Source: Prevotella sp. CAG:891
GTDB taxonomy: Bacteria > Bacteroidota > Bacteroidia > Bacteroidales > Bacteroidaceae
Direction of reading: 5' to 3'
Assembly: GCA_000437675.1 (NCBI GenBank)
Contig: FR901712.1
Coordinates: 1 to 26,280, forward strand
DNA length: 26,280 nucleotides
Shown: positions 16,288 through 24,137 of the stretch, piece after piece
How the letters are laid out: each line of letters starts with the position of its first letter
Position numbering within the stretch: position 1 is the first letter of the stretch
Program-made: the position numbers and the translations under genes
The notes under the pieces: generated by a model
What the model saw: only the letters and a program-made list of their open reading frames with translations
Database searches by the model: none
What the model was told of the DNA's origin: nothing

Positions 16288-17874
16288 TTATGCTTTATAT
16301 TGTGCTGCCACTTCGGCTGCAATGTTCTTAATTTGTTCGCATACCTTGTCAGACAAGTTTCCTGCTGCCAATTCTGCCAGAACCGTATCCGCATAATTTG
16401 AGCGAACTACCTGCAGGAACATCTCTTGGAAATCGCGAACCTTATTCAAAGGTACATTTTTCAGCAAGCCACGGGTACCACAATAAAGAATTGCAACCTG
16501 CTCTGCCACAGGCATAGGCGAATACTGTGCCTGAATCAGCAACTGGTTATTCTTTCGGCCACGGTCAATAGTCATTGCCGTAACCGCATCCATATCTGAC
16601 GAGAATTTTGCAAAGGCTTCGAGTTCGCGATACTGAGCTTGGTCAATTTTCAGCGTACCTGCTACCTTTTTCATACTCTTAATTTGGGCTGCACCACCTA
16701 CACGGCTCACCGAAATACCCACGTCGATTGCCGGACGGAAACCCTGGTTGAAAAGGTTTGAATCCAAATAAATCTGACCGTCGGTAATAGAAATTACATT
16801 CGTAGGAATATAGGCAGACACGTCACCAGCTTGCGTTTCGATAATAGGCAAAGCAGTTAATGAACCACCACCTTTAACTTCGTCCTTCAAACATTCGGGA
16901 AGGTCGTTCATGTTTTCAGCCACTTCCTGCTGATTATTGATTTTAGCGGCACGCTCCAACAGGCGCGAGTGCAAATAGAACACATCACCCGGATAAGCTT
17001 CACGGCCAGAAGGACGACGCAAAATCAGCGACACCTCACGATAGGCAACAGCCTGCTTCGAAAGGTCGTCATAAACGACTAATGCATGCATACCTCTGTC
17101 ACGGAAGAACTCACCAATAGCAGCACCGGCAAAAGGTGCATAATACTGCATGGCAGCAGGTTCACCGGCTGTGGCACTTACAATAATTGTATAGTCCATA
17201 GCTCCGGCTTCCTTCAGCGTATTGACAATGTTAGCCACGGTCGAAGCTTTCTGACCGATAGCCACATAAATACAGTACACAGGGTCACCAGCCAGGTAAT
17301 TCTGTTTCTGATTGATAATTGTGTCAATGGCAATAGCCGTTTTACCAGTCTGACGGTCACCGATAATCAATTCGCGCTGACCACGACCGATAGGAATCAT
17401 TGAATCGACACTCTTAAGTCCAGTTTGAAGAGCCTGGGTAACAGGCTGACGATAAATCACACCAGGTGCCTTTCTGTCGAGAGGCATCAAGTACTTTTTA
17501 CCTTCAATAGCCTTACCGCCATCAACCGGATTACCGAGCGGATTGATTACACGGCCTAACATCTGTTCAGAAACCTCGATCGAAGCAACTTTAGTGGTAC
17601 GCTTTACTTTCATACCTTCCTTAATACCTTCGGAAGAGCCCAAAAGCACAGCACCCACATTGTCCTCCTCAAGGTTCATGGCCACAGCCATCACACCATT
17701 CTCGAATTCGATAAGTTCATTTTCCGTAACATTGGTCAAGCCATAGATATGGGCCACACCATCGCCAATGGAAAGAACCACACCGGTTTCTTCGAACTTT
17801 ACATCGGTGTCAATGTCGCGAAGTTCACGCAAAAGTATTTCGCTTACTTCGCTAGGGTTAATATTGTTGGACAT
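16288..17874 (-). CDS. atpA: ATP synthase alpha subunit
   Basis: The 528-residue non-catalytic nucleotide-binding subunit of F1. The N-terminal helix (about 1-22) would bind delta. The beta-barrel follows, then the P-loop GDRQTGKT at 172-179, VYDDLSKQAVAYREVSLILRRPSGREAYPGDVFYLHSRLLERAA (the conserved nucleotide-contact region), and the helical C-terminus. E. coli AtpA has 513 residues, so the length is normal. It lies between atpH (60-base gap) and atpG (5-base gap). Confidence 0.98.
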   Translation of the reverse strand: MSNNINPSEVSEILLRELRDIDTDVKFEETGVVLSIGDGVAHIYGLTNVTENELIEFENGVMAVAMNLEEDNVGAVLLGSSEGIKEGMKVKRTTKVASIEVSEQMLGRVINPLGNPVDGGKAIEGKKYLMPLDRKAPGVIYRQPVTQALQTGLKSVDSMIPIGRGQRELIIGDRQTGKTAIAIDTIINQKQNYLAGDPVYCIYVAIGQKASTVANIVNTLKEAGAMDYTIIVSATAGEPAAMQYYAPFAGAAIGEFFRDRGMHALVVYDDLSKQAVAYREVSLILRRPSGREAYPGDVFYLHSRLLERAAKINNQQEVAENMNDLPECLKDEVKGGGSLTALPIIETQAGDVSAYIPTNVISITDGQIYLDSNLFNQGFRPAIDVGISVSRVGGAAQIKSMKKVAGTLKIDQAQYRELEAFAKFSSDMDAVTAMTIDRGRKNNQLLIQAQYSPMPVAEQVAILYCGTRGLLKNVPLNKVRDFQEMFLQVVRSNYADTVLAELAAGNLSDKVCEQIKNIAAEVAAQYKA

Positions 17875-17934
17875 TTTGTTCGGATTTGTTCATGTGGGAA
17901 AAACCACACTGTAAAGAAAATGTTATAACGGACT

Positions 17935-18477
17935 TTAGCGCGCTAATTGTCGCTGCAACTTAGCCAGCTGGCTCTTAACGCTTGCATCCAGACAGTAGGT
18001 ATCATACTCAAGCACAAAACCTCCACCAAGTGACGCATCTTCTATAACTTCGAAATCTACCTTACTTGAAGTTCGTGCTTCGACCAAACGCTGAAACCTG
18101 TCGACTATCTGTGGGCTGATAGATGTTGGAACTACAAGACGGCCTTTCACTACCTTTTTTTCCTTACGGTAAAGCGTACCGTAGGAATGAGCCACAAACA
18201 TCATGTTGTCAACACGTCCTTTTTTAAGGAGCAATTTCACGAACTGCGTTAAAGAGCGTGTTGGTTCGGCATCACCGCAAGCTGCTTTGAGCAATAAATG
18301 AGATTTTTGTTCATCAGACATCACCGGATTTAAAAGGGCTTGCTGCAAAGCAGGCACTTTCAAAAACGTATCAGCCAGCGTAGCTGTTTCGGCATAGACC
18401 AAATCTTCTTCGTTATTGTCCGTTGCAAAAAGCAAAAGAGCTTTTGCATAACGTACTGACAGGATTCCTGAATCCAT
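17935..18477 (-). CDS. atpH: ATP synthase delta subunit
   Basis: The 180-residue peripheral-stalk subunit (OSCP type) that holds the alpha3beta3 head to subunit b. The N-terminal domain contains SVRYAKALLLFA and NPVMSDEQKSHLLLKA. The C-terminal part has the family signature GGGFVLEYDTYCLDASVKSQLAKL, close to the typical GG.-.-.-.D.SV..QL pattern. Length is normal. It starts 33 bases after the atpF stop. Confidence 0.95.
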   Translation of the reverse strand: MDSGILSVRYAKALLLFATDNNEEDLVYAETATLADTFLKVPALQQALLNPVMSDEQKSHLLLKAACGDAEPTRSLTQFVKLLLKKGRVDNMMFVAHSYGTLYRKEKKVVKGRLVVPTSISPQIVDRFQRLVEARTSSKVDFEVIEDASLGGGFVLEYDTYCLDASVKSQLAKLQRQLAR

Positions 18478-18510
18478 AGTTCTTATTTTATTTTAACGCG
18501 GGCAAACAGA

Positions 18511-19020
18511 CTATTTGCAAACCTCATCAAGCATACGTTCAATAAGCTTTTGCTGCTGCTCATTATCGGCCAACTTTTGTCGCACCACTTTTTCAGCAAT
18601 GACCACTGACAGATCAGCAACGGTCTGCTTAATATCGCGCAGAGCATTTTCCTTTTCAGCCGCAATTTGAGCTTTGGCATCCAGCAGCATTTTAGCGCCT
18701 TCGGCCTGAGCCTTTTCGCGTGCTTCGCGAATCATGCTATCGCCTGTTGTTTTAGCCTGACTTAATATTTCTGCCTGACGCACACGTGCTTCATTCAGCA
18801 AGCGTTCACATTCTTGCTGAATGCCGGCCAGACGTTCATTGGCCTCATGCGCTTTCTTCAGTGATTCGTCGATGTAGTTTTTGCGTTCATCCACCATTTT
18901 GGTAATGACGGGGAAACCAAATTTAGCAACGATAAAAAATACTGTCAGAAAGGCCAGCAACATCCAAAACAAGAGTCCCAGATCAGGAGTCAATATGGAC
19001 GGCAGATTGATTGACTGCAT
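18511..19020 (-). CDS. atpF: ATP synthase b subunit
   Basis: A 169-residue peripheral-stalk protein. One N-terminal membrane helix (about 14-33, LLFWMLLAFLTVFFIVAKFG) is followed by a long charged helix (about 40-160) predicted to dimerise as a right-handed coiled coil reaching up to delta. Only one b-type gene is present, so the stalk should be a homodimer. Length is close to E. coli (156). It lies between atpE and atpH. Confidence 0.95.
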   Translation of the reverse strand: MQSINLPSILTPDLGLLFWMLLAFLTVFFIVAKFGFPVITKMVDERKNYIDESLKKAHEANERLAGIQQECERLLNEARVRQAEILSQAKTTGDSMIREAREKAQAEGAKMLLDAKAQIAAEKENALRDIKQTVADLSVVIAEKVVRQKLADNEQQQKLIERMLDEVCK

Positions 19021-19125
19021 ACTATTTAGATTTGTCAGTCAAGCAGCATTGCCGGCTATTCAGTATGTAAGAGAGTCTGAACTCTGTACCTACCGAACGG
19101 TCGGCAATACCAGATAACTGAATTA

Positions 19126-19371
19126 TTAAAGGAAAAGACAAAGCAAACAAACGATTACTGCGAAGAGTGCAGCACCTTCAACGAGGGCAGCCACGATAAT
19201 CATGTTCTTACTGATATCGCCTACTGATTCGGGCTGACGAGCGATGGCTTCCATGGCAGAACTACCAATACGGCCAATACCCAATCCTGCGCCGATAACG
19301 GCTACACCTGCGCCGATGCTGGCGCCTAACTTTGCAATTCCTGCAGCTTCTAACAATGCAAGTAACAACAT
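19126..19371 (-). CDS. atpE: ATP synthase c subunit
   Basis: The 81-residue proteolipid that forms the rotor ring in the membrane. Two helices (about 10-42 and 53-80) are joined by the polar loop RQPE at 45-48. The ion-binding carboxylate is Glu65, in VEGAALF, 18 residues after Pro47 as Asp61 is in E. coli. Aligned with the sodium-type ring of Ilyobacter tartaricus, the glutamine of helix 1 is replaced by Ile32 and the Ser-Thr after the glutamate by Gly-Ala, so the ring is predicted to carry protons. Arg34 lies in helix 1; a basic residue here occurs in related Bacteroidales proteins as I recall them. Confidence 0.96.
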   Translation of the reverse strand: MLLLALLEAAGIAKLGASIGAGVAVIGAGLGIGRIGSSAMEAIARQPESVGDISKNMIIVAALVEGAALFAVIVCLLCLFL

Positions 19372-19432
19372 AATGCTTTAGTTTTATTAAGGTTATTATT
19401 TTTATTTGATTCTCAATTATTTCTCTACGTTT

Positions 19433-20518
19433 TTATTTGTGGCTCTCTTCGTGTTCAGGATGAGCCAAACCAATAAACACAGCACTCAGCATGGTAAACA
19501 CATAAGCCTGAATGAACGCTACAAGCAATTCCAAACAGTTCATGAAAATCATCATACCGAAACTGATTACCGACAACATGCCACCGAGCAATGCGCCCAA
19601 CTGACAAGTAATAAAGATAACGCATGTGAGCGAAAGGATGATGGCATGACCACCTACCATATTGGCAAACAGACGGACCATAAGCGCAAATGGCTTGGTA
19701 AAAATACCAAACAATTCAATCACAGGCATCATCGGGATAGGAAGTTTCAGCCAAGTAGGAACCGGCGGCCACAAAACTTCTTTCCAGTATTCTTTATTGC
19801 CAAACAGGTTGACCAGCAACATGGTACACAAAGCAAGGAAGAAGGTAATATTGATGTTACCCGTAATGTTGGCACCACCTGGGAAAATAGGTATCAATCC
19901 CAGCAAATTGGTTATAAAAATAAAGAAGAATACAGTTAAAAGATAAGGTGCAAACTTGCGGTAATGCTTTTCACCCACTGAAGGACGAATCAAATCGTCC
20001 TGAATGGTAATCACCAGCATTTCGACCAATCCGACAAAACCTCCGGGAGCCTTATCACCGGGCTTGCGATTCTTATACCAACGAGCAGAAGTAAGAAATA
20101 CAGTCACCATGATAAGCACCACAATCCAAATTTGAACCACGTTCTTCGTGATGCTCAAATCAATAGGTTTTTCAATCGTGCCATCAGCCATGCGCTCATA
20201 GATTTTGCCATTGGCTTCGGCATTCAGGAAAAATCCATTATAGGTTCCGTCTGCATTATCGTGAAAACGTGCAGAACTAAACACCTGCCAACCATTCTGC
20301 CCCTTAACAATTACAGGCAACGGTATAGACACATGATGTTTGTTCCAGGTTGTGATGTGCCACTCGTAAGCATCCGACATGTGTCCGAGCACAATTTCCT
20401 TAACATCAACCTTACCATCAGAAGGAGTGGAAGCTTGAACCGGAGTAGCAAGCTGTCCCATCAAGGTGATGAAGAGGAACAACGTGAACAGACGCTTTAT
20501 GTTCATGAAGTTTTTCAT
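19433..20518 (-). CDS. atpB: ATP synthase a subunit with extra N-terminal domain
   Basis: A 361-residue membrane stator subunit. The C-terminal two thirds carry the channel: LFGIFTKPFALMVRLFANMVGGH with essential Arg282 (E. coli Arg210 equivalent), and ELLVAFIQAYVFTMLS with Gln337 (E. coli Gln252 equivalent). The protein is about 90 residues longer than the E. coli one because it starts with a signal-like segment (about 8-29) and a hydrophilic domain (about 31-125) that would lie outside the membrane. The ATG overlaps the stop of the upstream gene by four bases (ATGA at 20515-20518), so translation is probably coupled. Confidence 0.96.
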   Translation of the reverse strand: MKNFMNIKRLFTLFLFITLMGQLATPVQASTPSDGKVDVKEIVLGHMSDAYEWHITTWNKHHVSIPLPVIVKGQNGWQVFSSARFHDNADGTYNGFFLNAEANGKIYERMADGTIEKPIDLSITKNVVQIWIVVLIMVTVFLTSARWYKNRKPGDKAPGGFVGLVEMLVITIQDDLIRPSVGEKHYRKFAPYLLTVFFFIFITNLLGLIPIFPGGANITGNINITFFLALCTMLLVNLFGNKEYWKEVLWPPVPTWLKLPIPMMPVIELFGIFTKPFALMVRLFANMVGGHAIILSLTCVIFITCQLGALLGGMLSVISFGMMIFMNCLELLVAFIQAYVFTMLSAVFIGLAHPEHEESHK

Positions 20519-20931
20519 TGATTTTTGGGGGTATTACGTTCTACCCGTGCATAATATATCACCGACAGAACCATTTCGACCAAGTAAATTACCAGGAGAT
20601 TTATAGCAAACAGCAATAAGTTGCTACCATCTGCCAAGGCATAAATTACAAGCAACAACACTGCCACTACAAAGCGAGCAAGCTTACAGAGCAGGAAAAA
20701 GCCCATCAACTGCTTGCTACCCTTACGCACGAGCGACAGATAGATACTGTTAACCATCAGCCCCATGGCAAAGAACACACCCGATAATCCGATTATAAAG
20801 ACAATTTGCTGAATAGCTGCTACCCTGCCCGAGCATGCTTGCTCTATTAAAAAAAGCAGGACACCTGTCACACAAAAAGCCAACGCCTTCAGCATCTGAG
20901 CCTTAATGGTTGTCCGCAATAGCTTGTCCAT
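20515..20931 (-). CDS. Small four-helix membrane protein in the atp operon, AtpI-like position
   Basis: A 138-residue protein with four predicted membrane helices (about 13-31, 38-65, 78-98 and 102-125) and a basic C-terminus. It occupies the place where other operons carry atpI, between epsilon and a. AtpI-type proteins help assemble the c ring or load Mg2+. The final helix pair and LLVIYLVEMVLSVIYYARVE are compatible with that family, but similarity is weak by eye and I leave the symbol empty. The stop overlaps the atpB start, which supports a linked function in Fo assembly. Confidence 0.8.
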   Translation of the reverse strand: MDKLLRTTIKAQMLKALAFCVTGVLLFLIEQACSGRVAAIQQIVFIIGLSGVFFAMGLMVNSIYLSLVRKGSKQLMGFFLLCKLARFVVAVLLLVIYALADGSNLLLFAINLLVIYLVEMVLSVIYYARVERNTPKNQ

Positions 20932-21050
20932 ACATTTTACTTAATGAAATAAATATCAGTAACCATTTCAGTTCAGCCTTCAAACAGAGTTAAGCCAAGA
21001 TGCGATTTAGCAAATAACTGCCTTTCACTTTCCCAGCCTCAACACTTGAG

Positions 21051-21284
21051 CTAAACTTCAATGCAAACCGACACAACATCACGGGCCACTTCTACAAATC
21101 CGCTCGATATTTTGATTTCGAACGGGTTCTCTCCAACACAGCTAACAATTCCGGCACTCAAAGTCGAGATAATCGGCGCATGACCTTCCAACACTTCGAA
21201 CGAGCCCGATTCACCCGGAAGTTTCACCCCCGAGCAAGCTCCTTCATACAATGTTTTTTCCGGCGATACTATAGTTACTCTCAT
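21051..21284 (-). CDS. atpC: ATP synthase epsilon subunit, short form
   Basis: A 77-residue protein consisting only of the N-terminal beta-sandwich of epsilon. MRVTIVSPEKTLYEGACSGVKLPGESGSFEVLEGHAPIIS matches the family signature (V..P.GE.G.F.VL..HAP....L..G). The usual C-terminal two-helix domain (about 50 residues), which inhibits ATP hydrolysis in E. coli and senses ATP in Bacillus, is missing, and the stop follows directly. Short epsilon subunits are common in Bacteroidota as far as I know. It should bind gamma and the c ring but cannot give hairpin-based inhibition. It lies 200 bases after atpD with a strong hairpin in between. Confidence 0.93.
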   Translation of the reverse strand: MRVTIVSPEKTLYEGACSGVKLPGESGSFEVLEGHAPIISTLSAGIVSCVGENPFEIKISSGFVEVARDVVSVCIEV

Positions 21285-21361
21285 GATGTTTAAGTTATAT
21301 TTGTTTCAACCTAAGCGAACTTTCGCCGAAAAGCAAATCAAGCATCTCAACGGCCACTTAA

Positions 21362-21413
21362 ATTGGTCAGAATGGTTAGCCAGGCTGCATTGAGCTGGCA
21401 CCATTCCGACAAT
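21362..21413 (-). other. Large imperfect hairpin between atpD and atpC
   Basis: The core stem joins 21370-21376 with 21400-21406, then GCCAG with CTGGC after a two-base bulge, around a six-base loop. Outer pairing continues to 21362-21413 with small bulges. No T tract follows on the minus strand. It fits an mRNA stabilising or processing structure that sets the beta:epsilon ratio. Confidence 0.55.
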
Positions 21414-21484
21414 CTATTTATCACAGATTCAGAAACTGCAAAAAATCACTCTTTATAGTTTAAAATGAGCGTTTTAGCAATTTC

Positions 21485-23017
21485 TTAGGCTTGCTCCATC
21501 AACTTTTTACCCTTGGCAATGGCATCATCAATAGTTCCGACATTCAGGAACGCCTGTTCAGGCAGGTAGTCTACTTCGCCATCCAATATCATATTGAAAC
21601 CGCGAATTACCTCGTCGATGGGTACCATCACACCCGGAACGCCCGTAAACTTCTCAGCCACAGTAAACGGCTGACTCAGGAAACGCTGCACGCGACGGGC
21701 ACGATTCACTGTCAGACGGTCTTCGTCAGACAATTCATCCATACCCAAAATTGCAATGATATCCTGCAATTCCTTGTACTTCTGCAGTATCTGCTTTACG
21801 CGCTGTGCACAGTTGTAATGTTCCTCGCCAATCACATTCGGATCCAAAATACGCGACGTTGAATCCAGCGGATCGACAGCAGGATAAATACCAAGCTCCG
21901 TAATCTTACGGCTCAACACGGTTGTTGCATCCAAGTGGGTAAACGTTGTAGCCGGTGCCGGGTCGGTCAAGTCGTCGGCAGGCACATATACAGCCTGGAT
22001 TGAAGTAATCGAACCATTTTTGGTTGAAGTGATACGTTCCTGCATGGCACCCATTTCGCTGGCAAGCGTAGGCTGATAACCTACGGCTGAAGGCATACGG
22101 CCCAACAATGCCGATACCTCAGAACCTGCCTGTGTGAAACGGAAAATATTATCAATAAAGAAAAGGATATCTGTAGCCTTACCTTCGCTGGCACCGGCAT
22201 CGCGGAAACTTTCTGCAATTGACAAACCAGACAATGCCACAGAAGAACGTGCTCCAGGAGGTTCATTCATCTGACCATACACCAACGTAGCCTGACTTTT
22301 GGCCACTTCGTTATAGTCTACCTTCGAAAGATCCCATTCGCCACGTTCCATAGCTTCTTCGAACTCCTTACCGTAACGAACAACGCCACTTTCAATCATT
22401 TCGCGCAAAAGGTCGTTACCTTCACGGGTTCGTTCACCCACACCGGCAAACACTGAGAAACCATCATGTCCTTTGGCAATATTGTTAATCAGTTCCATGA
22501 TGAGCACCGTTTTACCTACACCGGCACCACCAAAAAGTCCGACTTTACCACCCTTGGCATAGGGTTCAAGAAGGTCGATAACCTTAATACCGGTATACAG
22601 AACCTCGCTACTGGTTTTGAGTTCATCAAACTTAGGAGGCTCACGATGAATTGGGTAAGCGCCTGCGGTATGGTCCAAAGCTTTCAGACCGTCGATTGAA
22701 TCGCCTGTTACATTCAACATACGACCCTTAATCTGTTCACCAACGGGCATTGATATAGGGGCACCTAAGCACCGAACTTCCAATCCGCGACTCAAGCCAT
22801 CGGTATTGTCCATGGCTACAGTTCGTACGGTATCTTCGCCAATGTGTTGTTGAACTTCAATTACGATGCGACGGCCATCAGGATGCGTCACTTCGAGTGC
22901 TTCATGAATAGCAGGAAGCACTTCCTCGGCTGATTTTCCCTGAGCGTCGAATGCAACGTCAACCACAGGTCCGATGATCTGTGAAATGTGTCCTATTTTT
23001 ACGCTACGTTCGTTCAT
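21485..23017 (-). CDS. atpD: ATP synthase beta subunit
   Basis: The 510-residue catalytic subunit of F1. P-loop GGAGVGKT lies at 163-170, followed by the GERTREG catalytic glutamate region. VYGQMNEPPGARSSVALSGLS carries the nucleotide-contact motif, and DELSDED lies at 427-433 (the DELSEED lever). It is about 50 residues longer than E. coli AtpD. Part of this is an insert around residues 218-245 (EFEEAMERGEWDLSKVDYN), just before the VYGQMNEPPG motif, which I associate with Bacteroidota beta subunits. It is the first gene of the operon, with its own promoter candidate. Confidence 0.98.
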   Translation of the reverse strand: MNERSVKIGHISQIIGPVVDVAFDAQGKSAEEVLPAIHEALEVTHPDGRRIVIEVQQHIGEDTVRTVAMDNTDGLSRGLEVRCLGAPISMPVGEQIKGRMLNVTGDSIDGLKALDHTAGAYPIHREPPKFDELKTSSEVLYTGIKVIDLLEPYAKGGKVGLFGGAGVGKTVLIMELINNIAKGHDGFSVFAGVGERTREGNDLLREMIESGVVRYGKEFEEAMERGEWDLSKVDYNEVAKSQATLVYGQMNEPPGARSSVALSGLSIAESFRDAGASEGKATDILFFIDNIFRFTQAGSEVSALLGRMPSAVGYQPTLASEMGAMQERITSTKNGSITSIQAVYVPADDLTDPAPATTFTHLDATTVLSRKITELGIYPAVDPLDSTSRILDPNVIGEEHYNCAQRVKQILQKYKELQDIIAILGMDELSDEDRLTVNRARRVQRFLSQPFTVAEKFTGVPGVMVPIDEVIRGFNMILDGEVDYLPEQAFLNVGTIDDAIAKGKKLMEQA

Positions 23018-23189
23018 TTTTTTATATATATGGCTGTATATTAATTATCAAGGCTAAAAATATGCTTTTCAGTTAAGGTGGCTATATGGTCAGATTAAGG
23101 GGGCATATTTATGGTCTACGAAATTCATTATATGCACCGATTCACGCATCTTCAATAGTTCATTTTATGCCTAAGAAGCAGGTGCTTTT

Positions 23190-23210
23190 TAACTTCGCAT
23201 CGCAAAGTTA
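23190..23210. repeat. Palindrome at the atp promoter
   Basis: A 9-bp inverted repeat with a 3-bp spacer (8 of 9 pairs) overlaps the -7 box of the promoter candidate at 23203-23232 and the predicted start. It may be an operator, or a hairpin at the 5' end of the transcript. Confidence 0.5.
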
Positions 23211-23232
23211 GGTTTTTTGTTGAAAGAAACAA
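23203..23232 (-). promoter_or_regulatory. Promoter candidate of the ATP synthase operon
   Basis: Minus strand TTG (complement of 23230-23232), 19 bp, TAACTTTG (complement of 23203-23210), an exact -7 box. It gives a leader of about 180 bases before atpD and is the best promoter seen between 23018 and 23560. Confidence 0.6.
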
Positions 23233-23570
23233 CTTTTTCTACTACTAAATTTTTGATAATTCTTACACACATTGTTAAAAGCTCCAAAAACAAAGAAACT
23301 TGAAGAAAATCGGAATAACAAAAGCGAAATACTTGCCAAACATGTTTCTACCGACTAAAGGGCATCTGGTTACATGAATCGCGATGCTTGTGCCTACATA
23401 ACTGGTTGATACAACCTAATAATGCCATTGTAGAGTAGTTCTGCAACGAACATGTGTGGGTTAATGCCGTTATAAACGCTCTCCGATTTTTTTAGCTTAC
23501 ACTCCTTCCATATCTACGAAGCATAACCGCGAAACACATTGAACTGAAAAATATTTTGCCGCTTGTTTCG

Positions 23571-23903
23571 CTCATTATGGTTTTAACAAATAACTTAACA
23601 AGGGTAAAAATCGCGCAATCACCCTTACCTTCATTTCTAGTCGATATCAGCGTGCGCGAAACCGACTTTCTGAAAATTTTGAAAGTTCTGATTATCAATA
23701 GTTCCGAAATTCTTGAAACTAGGTCGGAACTAATTCGAACTAGGTCGGAACTAATTTCAACAAACTCGGAACTAATTCGGACAATCGCGGAGTATTTTTT
23801 TAGAACGGTCCTTTGTTTCAGATAAACAACGGACAACAGATGAAAAACGACGCTCAGTTTTTAATATAAATTTACTTGCAAAACGGATTCCTGTTTAACA
23901 TTT
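23571..23903 (+). repeat. Dispersed intergenic element, copy 2
   Basis: This is the partner of the element at 173-505, in opposite orientation. From the 17-base identical block (23581-23597) to the 12-base identical block (23892-23903) both copies are exactly 323 bases, and internal landmarks keep the same offsets, apart from one compensated single-base indel near 23652-23690. Four 21-bp units lie at 23713-23796. No transposase or terminal repeat is visible. Confidence 0.8.
23713..23796 (+). repeat. Four tandem 21-bp units in copy 2
   Basis: Units at 23713-23733, 23734-23754, 23755-23775 and 23776-23796 share the core GGTCGGAACTAATT or CTCGGAACTAATT; the last reads ATCGCGGAGTATT. In the frame open here each unit encodes a seven-residue SELI-containing repeat. 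Confidence 0.85.
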
Positions 23904-24055
23904 ACAACAAATTGCTTCTGACATATTTTGAACTTTACCTATGACACCTTTTACTTTTGACGGCTTTACGCATACATGAAGTTACGGAGTCGCTCTATCG
24001 GGCTTGTGAGTATCGACCTTATAACATTTACCTTTTGGGGAAGAATACAAAAAGA

Positions 24056-24115
24056 AACTGCTTGAACTTTTTAAGTTACAGACATTGCTGTTCCGACTGA
24101 AAAGTTCAAGCAGTT
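24056..24115 (-). terminator. Terminator of ligA
   Basis: A perfect 16-bp stem (24056-24071 with 24100-24115) encloses a 28-base loop and is followed on the minus strand by a T-rich run (complement of 24047-24055). It lies 22 bases past the ligA stop. Confidence 0.75.
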
Positions 24116-24137
24116 CGAACTTGCTAAAAACGATGGA

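Larger units (their letters stand above)
23018..24137. other. Gene-free region between atpD and ligA
   Basis: From right to left it holds the ligA terminator (24056-24115), about 150 bases with nothing recognised, repeat copy 2 (23571-23903), about 330 bases with nothing recognised (23240-23570), and the atp promoter with a 180-base leader. An 89-codon open frame (23556-23825) coincides with the repeat element and is not considered a gene. Confidence 0.7.

Noticed and set aside
23926..23957. Plus-strand TTTG-21 bp-TACTTTTG resembling a promoter
   Set aside because: It would read only into the ligA terminator and antisense to ligA; in AT-rich intergenic DNA such matches arise by chance, and no gene follows.
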